In this document: positions 1 to 4,324 of the stretch, piece after piece
How the letters are laid out: every line of letters starts with the position of its first letter
Numbering within the stretch: position 1 is the first letter of the stretch
Assembly: GCA_022508735.1 (NCBI GenBank)
Contig: JAFLUQ010000111.1
Coordinates: forward strand, 1-7,470
Direction of reading: 5' to 3'
DNA: 7,470 bases
Source of the DNA: Oscillospiraceae bacterium
GTDB lineage: Bacteria; Bacillota; Clostridia; UMGS1883
The notes under the pieces: model-generated
Seen by the model: the letters and a program-made list of their open reading frames with translations, nothing else
What the model was told of the DNA's origin: nothing
The model's database searches: none
Translations under genes and position numbers: made by a program

Positions 1-225
1 CTTGTTATGGCGTGCTTCTTTGTGGTGCTCGGCATAGGCGTGTATGTGGTGGTTAGAATCGACCCCTCGCAGCTCTATGCCCTGCTGACCTTCGTGGGAG
101 CGCCAGTGGCCGTGGCCATCGGCTTCTACTACGAGAAGGCAAAGAAGGAGAACATGAAGGGCGGCATTACGTATGATACAGCCATGCTGGGCAGGGGCGA
201 TGCCGATGACCAAGCGGAAGAATGA
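1..225 (+). CDS. small two-segment membrane protein, phage-type (5' end may be missing)
   Basis: The reading frame is open from the first base of the window. The first ATG is at position 7, giving 72 residues, but only six bases precede it and no ribosome binding site can be judged, so the true start may lie upstream. From the ATG the protein has a hydrophobic stretch at about residues 2-17, a second at about 24-41, then a charged tail (YYEKAKKEN at about 41-49) ending in an acidic DADDQAEE. Short 2-TM proteins with such a charged cytoplasmic tail are frequent in Clostridia prophages near late or lysis genes, but I cannot assign a function. A holin-like or accessory lysis role is only a guess. 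It overlaps the next gene by 20 bases, a packing typical of phage. Confidence 0.55.
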   Translation, partial: LVMACFFVVLGIGVYVVVRIDPSQLYALLTFVGAPVAVAIGFYYEKAKKENMKGGITYDTAMLGRGDADDQAEE

Positions 226-472
226 GAACGCAGTAAAGTTCTGCATAGTCTGTGGTAGAAGGAGCCCAGAGGACAGCAGCCGAAAGAAAATATGTAGCAA
301 AGAATGTGACCGCCGGCATCGCACGTATACACGCCACGGCCAGCCCGCGCCCTTTGAATATTGCACCGAGCCTCCTATACAGTCGCACTCGCTCGGCGAA
401 ATCAACGCGGCGGCTATGGCGGAGGGGCTGTCGTATGGACAGTATATATTGAAATTACATAATGGAAAGTAA
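206..472 (+). CDS. 88-residue zinc-finger-like protein, phage-type
   Basis: The start is placed at ATG 206 because a purine-rich GCAGGGGCG (190-198) lies at suitable spacing. An in-frame ATG at 173 would overlap the upstream gene more and has no better signal. Residues 13, 16, 30 and 34 form CX2C-X13-CX3C followed by an RRH (Cys-34, His-38), a treble-clef or zinc-ribbon-like knuckle within a strongly basic N-terminal half (KRK, RKK, RRHR). The C-terminal part (EINAAAMAEGLSYGQY at about 64-79) resembles a short 'G(M/L)SYGxY' segment that I associate with small prophage proteins of Clostridia. The combination suggests a small nucleic-acid-binding protein, but neither target nor process can be read from sequence. 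It is the last gene before the terminator at 471-508. Confidence 0.6.
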   Translation: MTKRKNENAVKFCIVCGRRSPEDSSRKKICSKECDRRHRTYTRHGQPAPFEYCTEPPIQSHSLGEINAAAMAEGLSYGQYILKLHNGK

Positions 473-508
473 CGCAAAACGGCAGAGGAGACCCTGCCGT
501 TTTGCGTT
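471..508. terminator. perfect 15-bp hairpin, bidirectional terminator
   Basis: Positions 471-485 and 494-508 are perfect reverse complements around an 8-base loop (486-493). The core CGGCAG/CTGCCG is followed by TTTTGCGTT, and because the arms are AAC-rich and GTT-rich the same structure works on either strand. It begins inside the stop codon of the zinc-finger gene and lies 14 bases beyond the end of the minus-strand 398-residue gene. It therefore serves as a shared terminator for two convergent genes. Confidence 0.85.
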
Positions 509-521
509 ATCCAGTAATTTC

Positions 522-1718
522 TCATAAAATGTCCTTATGAGTTGTATAATAATCAGAAATTACTACAGAAATAAAGCTGAAAAAAGGATATGCTATAATT
601 GATAATATGAGTGATACACTTTTAATAATTAATGTAAATGTTCCATTTATTATATCAACATTAAATGTAGAAGAGATAAGATTAAAAATATTCACAAAAA
701 TTAAAGCAATGGTTATAATAATGAAAGATTTGTGTATTGCTGAAAAGCCCGCCCATTTTCTAATGGGGGAACCAGAACACTTTGCTTTTTTGAAAGAGTC
801 ATTAAAATAATTGTTTAAAATTAGGGCGAGATTGGAATCATCATTTAAAGTAATTGATTTGCCATAAATACCGCGTTCCTGGCCAAACTTCCAAAAGTTA
901 ACATTGCAATATATTAGTGTGCCGTCAGTATTATTCTCTATAATAGCACCTCTAAAATATGAATAGCGGTCATTCATTCCATAAAAACGAACATCTATTC
1001 GACCATTACTCGCCTTGTACAATTTCGATAAATCTCCAAGACCGTTGCTTATATTTTTTTTATGAGTAGACTTACTTGCGCCTTCTCTGACTTTGAAAGT
1101 GGCTTTTCTACCAACAACAAGTATTCTTATTTTCAGTTTTGGATAGTCATCTAAAATTTTATTTATCCAATTAGGATCATTGAACCATGTTTTTCCATGA
1201 TAAGTAGCTATCTTTAGTGTCAAATCATCATTCTTTTTGAATTGCAAATGTTGCTTTATAACATTATACAAATCTTTATCTGACTTAGGTGAATCTACAA
1301 TTATGTTTCTCTCCCTGTCCCTAATTTCCTGCATGCTTTCTCGTATAAGATTTTTATATTGGTTATTTGTTTCTTTTGCTCTAAATACCTTGTTCGGATT
1401 AGCATGTACTATATATTCTGAGTTTTTGTATACTATAGAGAGAAAGTTATTATCGATTAGAAATTTTATTGCTGATATGTACTCGAAAGAATATGTTCCG
1501 AGCCATGGAGCGCTTGTAATTTTTTTGGTTATATCACTAATACAGTCGCTGTTTTCGCCTTTTTCTACGCATATGTAGTAATACCTTAAGAAATACGAGA
1601 CAATGTCTTTTATCTCCACATTTATTAAATCGAGAGAAGAGTCGCCGGATAATAATTCGATTACTATGGCTTCGGCAACAGTGCTGTATTTTTTCGATGG
1701 TTTTGCTTCTTGGTACAT
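522..1718 (-). CDS. 398-residue protein: possible winged helix, degenerate PLD-like domain, two C-terminal TM segments
   Basis: The start ATG (1718) is set by an AGGAGG (1728-1733 on the complement) nine bases upstream. Visible layout: a helical N-terminus; residues about 78-110 (SFEYISAIKFLIDNNF then a beta-rich YKNSEYIVHA), which look like the recognition helix and wing of a winged-helix fold; a charged linker at about 112-150 (IRESMQEIRDRERN); and an alpha/beta region at about 166-310. That region has strands such as LKIRILVVGR (195-204), IDVRFYG (241-247) and TLIYCNVNFW (267-276). Its order resembles PLD-like domains, but the HxK(x)4D motif is absent: YSYFRGAIIEN (252-262) sits where it would be expected. 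Two hydrophobic segments follow at about 331-350 and 361-387. The gene is much richer in A+T than its neighbours, a sign of separate acquisition. The domain assignment is my inference. A membrane-acting defence effector or a prophage cargo protein would fit the position and layout, but no function is established. Confidence 0.8.
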   Translation of the reverse strand: MYQEAKPSKKYSTVAEAIVIELLSGDSSLDLINVEIKDIVSYFLRYYYICVEKGENSDCISDITKKITSAPWLGTYSFEYISAIKFLIDNNFLSIVYKNSEYIVHANPNKVFRAKETNNQYKNLIRESMQEIRDRERNIIVDSPKSDKDLYNVIKQHLQFKKNDDLTLKIATYHGKTWFNDPNWINKILDDYPKLKIRILVVGRKATFKVREGASKSTHKKNISNGLGDLSKLYKASNGRIDVRFYGMNDRYSYFRGAIIENNTDGTLIYCNVNFWKFGQERGIYGKSITLNDDSNLALILNNYFNDSFKKAKCSGSPIRKWAGFSAIHKSFIIITIALIFVNIFNLISSTFNVDIINGTFTLIIKSVSLILSIIAYPFFSFISVVISDYYTTHKDIL

Positions 1719-1747
1719 ACTTGATAACCTCCTACAGTTTTTTATAT

Positions 1748-1776
1748 ATTATAACACAATACATCAATTAATGCAA
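1748..1776 (-). promoter_or_regulatory. promoter of the 398-residue protein gene
   Basis: On the minus strand, TTGCAT (1771-1776), a 17-base spacer and TATAAT (1748-1753). The TG one base before the -10 makes it an extended -10, which can compensate for the poor -35. Transcription would start near 1741, only about 20 bases before the ATG. It faces away from the promoter at 1856-1884. Confidence 0.7.
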
Positions 1777-1855
1777 TTTCTTTTTACTATAGCTGTAATA
1801 TTTATGTAAATGTTTACGCAGAAAATTTACAGGGCAGCAAATTTGAACATTTATC

Positions 1856-1884
1856 TTGAAAATCAGAATATTTCGTGCTATAAT
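1856..1884 (+). promoter_or_regulatory. strong promoter of the short transcription unit at the element end
   Basis: TTGAAA (1856-1861), a 17-base spacer and TATAAT (1879-1884), with TGC directly before the -10 (extended -10). This is one mismatch from the sigma-A consensus. The predicted start is about 1890-1892. The promoter is divergent from that of the 398-residue gene, with about 80 bases between the two -35 boxes. Confidence 0.75.
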
Positions 1885-1923
1885 ATAGATGGTACTATAA
1901 GCAAGACATAGGTGTGGTAGCCT

Positions 1924-1992
1924 ATGATTTGCAAACAAATGATGACCTTTTGCCAAGGAGTCATTTTGACCAACGGAAAGGAGTTGCTTTAA
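1924..1992 (+). CDS. possible 22-residue peptide within the short transcription unit
   Basis: The frame runs from ATG 1924 to TAA 1990-1992, whose stop sits in the loop of the terminator hairpin. The predicted peptide begins MICKQMMTFC and ends in TNGKELL, with two cysteines and no obvious membrane segment. An AGGTG (1910-1914) lies nine bases before the ATG, but it would be buried in hairpin 1, which also pairs across the start codon. The frame is short enough to occur by chance, and I recognise no relative. Confidence 0.25.
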   Translation: MICKQMMTFCQGVILTNGKELL

Positions 1993-2006
1993 GCAGCTCC
2001 TTTTTA
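1977..2006 (+). terminator. intrinsic terminator of the short transcription unit
   Basis: AAAGGAGTTGC (1977-1987) pairs with GCAGCTCCTTT (1993-2003), with one G-U pair and a TTTAA loop, followed by a run of T (2001-2005). It closes the unit about 10 bases before the cotJC fragment and so prevents antisense reading into cotJ. On the minus strand the same stem lies just beyond the cotJC stop and could end the cotJ transcript, though the U-run there is short. Confidence 0.82.
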
Positions 2007-2016
2007 TCGCTCATAT

Positions 2017-2040
2017 TTAGCAGTTGGCATTCGGGCCTCC
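2017..2040. other. element/host junction (candidate attachment site) inside cotJC
   Basis: Reading the minus strand, family-like cotJC sequence ends with the codons for GGP (2032-2040). The next codons give NANC and a stop (2017-2031) in place of the conserved D-G-E-L-A. The crossover must therefore lie within or next to GGAGGCCC (2033-2040). The exact shared core cannot be fixed without the other end of the element or an uninterrupted relative. Confidence 0.55.
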
Positions 2041-2127
2041 GTATTGGCTAATGATTACCTTAGCCATTCTGGGGTCAGGATTCTTTATCTTAACAGGGTA
2101 AGCCAATTTCTTTTCATACATCCACAT
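2017..2127 (-). pseudogene. cotJC: 5' fragment of cotJC (Mn-catalase-like spore coat protein), interrupted after about 33 codons
   Basis: ATG at 2127 with AGGAGG (2137-2142 on the complement) nine bases upstream, 15 bases beyond the cotJB stop. The 36 residues begin MWMYEKKLAYPVKIKNP and continue to MAKVIISQYGGP, matching the start of CotJC, a coat protein of the manganese-catalase family that is normally about 190 residues. After QYGGP, where the family continues D-G-E-L-A, the frame gives NANC and stops. There is no frameshift within the 36 codons, and the ribosome binding site is intact. The rest of the gene is therefore missing rather than decayed, which is what insertion of an element, or a clean deletion, would leave. 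The metal-binding four-helix part is wholly absent, so this fragment cannot be a catalase. If the element excises during sporulation, a full gene could be restored in the mother cell. Confidence 0.85.
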
Positions 2128-2142
2128 AATCTATTGCCTCCT

Positions 2143-2397
2143 CTACATATTCCAGGGCCATGGGTCCATGCTCCACTGCCAGGGTGACGAAGAGGAGCTG
2201 GCCGAGGCGGTCAGAGGGCCGTAGGCGGCCTCATACTCCTTGCGGTACTTACGGCCGCATTCCACGGCCTCCTTATACTTGGTGAGCGCCGTCTGGCAGT
2301 CGGGGTGCGTGTCGAGGAAAAGCAGCAGGTCATAGGCCGTGAAGTCAGCCTCCTGAACCTTCTTTAGCATTTGCATGCGTCCGCTTTGTTCTGCCAT
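2143..2397 (-). CDS. cotJB: spore coat protein CotJB
   Basis: 84 residues. The family signature DLLLFLDTHP is at residues 23-32 and the characteristic tryptophan/proline-rich end PWQWSMDPWPWNM at 72-84. GPL(T) near residue 60 is also typical. CotJB is a small component of the spore coat inner layers, encoded with cotJA and cotJC in one sporulation operon. The ATG directly follows the cotJA stop codon (TAA-ATG). The ribosome binding site AAGGGGG (complement of 2406-2412) lies inside the end of cotJA, so the two are likely translationally coupled. A run of serines (about 65-71) before the C-terminal motif is a small local expansion. I see no damage in the gene. Confidence 0.93.
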   Translation of the reverse strand: MAEQSGRMQMLKKVQEADFTAYDLLLFLDTHPDCQTALTKYKEAVECGRKYRKEYEAAYGPLTASASSSSSPWQWSMDPWPWNM

Positions 2398-2610
2398 TTA
2401 ATTATTCCCCCTTGAGCAAAAGTTATTTCCGTAGACGCCTAAGGGCAGATTCAGCTCCGGAAATACGGTGCCGTTTTTCAGGGCCTCACACTGATCGTAG
2501 AGCGAATCAAGCTCCTGCATGGGCGTGTAGGAGTAGGCGAGAGGAAGCTTGTTAAGGCAGGTGCATTCTTCGTAGTCGTCTTTGTTCATAAAGTCAATTA
2601 TCTCCTTCAT
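2398..2610 (-). CDS. cotJA: spore coat-associated protein CotJA
   Basis: 70 residues. The conserved CotJA core is LAYSYTPMQELDSLYDQCEAL (about 24-44) followed by NGTVFPELNLPLGVYG (46-61). The start at 2610 is chosen because AAGGAG (complement of 2618-2623) lies seven bases upstream. The frame stays open to 2838, but that extension has no ribosome binding site, would run through the promoter region and shows no family similarity. CotJA is the first gene of the cotJABC operon, which in B. subtilis is under sigma-E in the mother cell and needed for coat assembly of CotJC. Four cysteines (16, 18, 41, 65) are present, none in a clear metal-binding pattern. Confidence 0.92.
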   Translation of the reverse strand: MKEIIDFMNKDDYEECTCLNKLPLAYSYTPMQELDSLYDQCEALKNGTVFPELNLPLGVYGNNFCSRGNN

Positions 2611-2656
2611 GCTTATTCTCCTTAATATACTCGTTGGGAAAGCCTGTTCCCATAGC

Positions 2657-2685
2657 ATAATATGAAGAAAAAGAGCTTTTGTGAC
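2657..2685 (-). promoter_or_regulatory. sigma-E-like promoter of cotJABC
   Basis: On the minus strand, GTCACA (2680-2685), 15 bases, then CATATTAT (2657-2664), close to the sigma-E pattern (GTCATATT-like -35, CATACAnT -10). It lies about 40-70 bases before cotJA. Known cotJ operons are sigma-E dependent, which supports the reading. The -35 sits in the loop of the hairpin at 2668-2700. Confidence 0.5.
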
Positions 2686-2702
2686 AGAGAAGCTCTTTTT
2701 TT
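2668..2702. terminator. terminator-like hairpin between two divergent operons
   Basis: AAAAAGAGCTT (2668-2678) and AAGCTCTTTTT (2690-2700) form a perfect 11-bp stem around an 11-base loop, with A-runs before and T-runs after on both strands. It has the form of a bidirectional intrinsic terminator. Yet it lies between divergently transcribed cotJA and the GH43 gene, where no gene ends. It could stop plus-strand antisense transcripts from the element side before they enter the GH43 operon, or serve as a DNA-level operator, since its loop contains the cotJ -35. Confidence 0.6.
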
Positions 2703-2726
2703 GTAAATAAAGTGCGGGTATAGTAA

Positions 2727-2755
2727 TTGACACCCCTGACATAAAATGATATAAT
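2727..2755 (+). promoter_or_regulatory. perfect consensus sigma-A promoter of the glycosidase operon
   Basis: TTGACA (2727-2732), exactly 17 bases, TATAAT (2750-2755), with TGA before the -10. The predicted start is near 2762, giving a 5' leader of about 20 bases that contains GGAGGTG (2769-2775). No catabolite-repression (cre) or other clear operator was found around it. A short TGACA direct repeat (2728-2732 and 2737-2741) overlaps the -35. Confidence 0.85.
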
Positions 2756-2782
2756 AACCCTATAAACCGGAGGTGAGGTACC

Positions 2783-4321
2783 ATGAAAAAATCAATGATC
2801 GGCGCGCTTACGGCCATGCTGAGCCTAATGGCGGCCACGGCGGGGGCGGAGGTAAACGTTCACGATCCGTCTGTTATTAAGGCCGACGGCACCTACTATA
2901 TTTTCGGCACGCATATCACGGCGGCAAAGTCCGCCGACCTGATAAGCTGGAGCGAATTCACAAATGGCTACACCCCGGTGGATAACGCCCTGTTCGGCGA
3001 CCTCAGCGCCAACCTCGCCGGCTCCTTTGCATGGGCCGGAGAAAACGACATGGACTGCGCCGGAGGCTTTGCCGTGTGGGCGCCGGACGTGTTCTATAAC
3101 GCCGACTACATAAACGAGGACGGCAGCAGGGGAGCGTACCTCATGTACTACAGCGCCTCCTCCACATATATCCGATCCTGCATAGGGCTGGCGGTGAGCA
3201 AAAATATCGAGGGGCCGTATACCTACGCCGACACTATCATTTACTCCGGCTTTACCGAAGAAGATGCATTTGACGAGGGCAGCGAAATAAATAAAAACTA
3301 CCGTAACACCAATCTCGGGCGGCTCATAGACGAGGGAGTTATAATCGGCTATAGTGAGAATTGGGGCACAGGCACGGCGTATAACAACAGCTACGCTCCG
3401 AACTGCATTGACCCGTGCATATATGAGGATGCCGACGGAGGGCTATGGATGGTCTACGGCTCCTGGTCGGGAGGCATATTCACGCTCCGGCTCGACCGTG
3501 AGACCGGGCGAGCCGTATATCCGGGCCGCGACTACGTGACAGCCGGAGGAAACCCCGTTGACCGCTACTTCGGCGTGAGGCTGGCGGGCGGCAAGGGCTG
3601 GAGCGGTGAGGGACCGTTCATCTACTACGATAAAGAGGCAGGCTGGTTCTACCTTCAGGATACCTACGAATGGCTGGGTGAGGACGGCGGCTACCACATC
3701 CGCCTGTTCCGCAGCAAAAATCCCGACGGCCCCTTTGTGGACACAATGGGCCGTAATGCCCTATACGGGAGAAGCCTCGACTATCAGGGACTCAAGCTCT
3801 TCGGCAACTACCGCTTTGACGAGATGAATCCGGCATATAAGTCCGGCGGGCACAGCTCTGCCCTTATTGACGAGGACGGAAAGCAGTATATCTTTTATCA
3901 CACGCGGTTCAGTGACCGCGGAGGGTACTTTGAGTCCCGCGTGCACCGTATGTTTGTGAATGAGGACGGCTGGCCCGTTGTGGCGCCTTACCGATACCTT
4001 GGCAACGACGAGGATAAGGCGGGCTTCTCGAAAGAGGAGATCGCCGGTGTATATCAGTATATAAACCACGGCAGCGAGGTGGGCCTCGGTGAGACGTATA
4101 TGAACGCCTCGGCTCTTTACCTGAACGCCGACGGCAGCGTTCGGGGAGCGGCCACCGGCGGCTGGATAAGCGACGGAAAAAACATCACGCTTGATCTGCG
4201 TGACGGCGTATATAAGGGCGTGTTATACCGCCAGAAAAACGAGAACGGCGTTCCCGTGCTGACCTTTGCCGCGGCAGGGAACAACAACTGCAGCGTATGG
4301 GGAGTAAAAAATGGAGGATAA
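2783..4321 (+). CDS. secreted GH43 glycosidase, arabinanase-like
   Basis: 512 residues; start fixed by GGAGGTG eight bases upstream. Residues 1-22 form a signal peptide (KK, hydrophobic core, AGA before E23). The catalytic five-bladed propeller follows: VHDPS with the general base Asp-28, WAPD at 99-102, the pKa-modulating Asp-210 in IDPCIYED, the general acid Glu-276 in SGEGP, and His-357 in GGHSSA, the position that helps hold calcium in arabinanases. YHTRFSDRGG...RVHRMF (372-391) is typical of the arabinanase subfamilies. A C-terminal beta domain (about 415-512) resembles the extra domain of B. subtilis Abn2-type enzymes. All catalytic residues are present. Likely reaction: hydrolysis of alpha-1,5-arabinan outside the cell, although exo- or oligosaccharide activity or another GH43 substrate cannot be excluded. 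No cell-wall anchor or carbohydrate-binding module is visible. It is the first gene of the operon with GH2, three bases apart. Confidence 0.9.
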   Translation: MKKSMIGALTAMLSLMAATAGAEVNVHDPSVIKADGTYYIFGTHITAAKSADLISWSEFTNGYTPVDNALFGDLSANLAGSFAWAGENDMDCAGGFAVWAPDVFYNADYINEDGSRGAYLMYYSASSTYIRSCIGLAVSKNIEGPYTYADTIIYSGFTEEDAFDEGSEINKNYRNTNLGRLIDEGVIIGYSENWGTGTAYNNSYAPNCIDPCIYEDADGGLWMVYGSWSGGIFTLRLDRETGRAVYPGRDYVTAGGNPVDRYFGVRLAGGKGWSGEGPFIYYDKEAGWFYLQDTYEWLGEDGGYHIRLFRSKNPDGPFVDTMGRNALYGRSLDYQGLKLFGNYRFDEMNPAYKSGGHSSALIDEDGKQYIFYHTRFSDRGGYFESRVHRMFVNEDGWPVVAPYRYLGNDEDKAGFSKEEIAGVYQYINHGSEVGLGETYMNASALYLNADGSVRGAATGGWISDGKNITLDLRDGVYKGVLYRQKNENGVPVLTFAAAGNNNCSVWGVKNGG

Positions 4322-4324
4322 AAA

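Larger units (their letters stand above)
1891..2006 (+). ncRNA. candidate small structured RNA (about 115 nt) at the element end
   Basis: A near-consensus promoter and a good intrinsic terminator bracket about 115 bases that hold two further hairpins. Hairpin 1: 1901-1912 pairs with 1921-1932 (GCAAGACATAGG with CCTATGATTTGC; one G-U and one A-A mismatch; 8-base loop). Hairpin 2: AAATGA (1937-1942) with TCATTT (1961-1966), enclosing CCTT(TTGCC)AAGG at 1946-1958 across a small internal loop. The terminator stem follows at 1977-2003. I do not recognise a known riboswitch or RNA family. Because the unit ends before any gene on its strand, it is not an ordinary leader. It could be a regulatory RNA for the divergent 398-residue gene, an RNA acting elsewhere, or a leaderless-size mRNA for the 22-codon frame inside it. 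Confidence 0.5.
1..2031. mobile_element. right end of a prophage-like element integrated in cotJC (partial)
   Basis: What is seen: cotJC reading frame (minus strand) is colinear with its family down to about position 2032, and everything to the left is unrelated. That left side contains two small overlapping genes of phage type (a 2-TM protein and a zinc-finger protein), a shared terminator, an AT-rich reverse-oriented cargo gene and a short transcription unit. This order, with late-type genes followed by reverse cargo next to the attachment site, is common at prophage ends. Inference: the window holds one end of an integrated element whose other end, with the remainder of cotJC, lies to the left outside the window. 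No integrase, terminase or structural gene is visible here. The element class (prophage, skin-like, or other integrative element) is therefore open, and the left boundary is unknown. Confidence 0.62.

Noticed and set aside
1237..1578. A 113-codon plus-strand frame opposite the 398-residue gene.
   Set aside because: No ribosome binding site; hydrophobic content is explained by the AT-rich complement of the real gene.
1891..2006. Known riboswitch or T-box reading for the short transcription unit.
   Set aside because: No gene follows on the same strand, and I found none of the conserved cores of purine, c-di-GMP, preQ1, fluoride, guanidine or T-box RNAs.
2017..2051. Imperfect dyad TTAGC...GCTAA framing the cotJC junction, as a recombinase site.
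   Set aside because: Only the outer five pairs match; the interior 25 bases show almost no symmetry, so it could be chance.
2611..2838. N-terminal extension of cotJA to 2838.
   Set aside because: It crosses the promoters and the start of the GH43 gene, has no ribosome binding site and no similarity to CotJA, while the start at 2610 has AAGGAG at seven bases.
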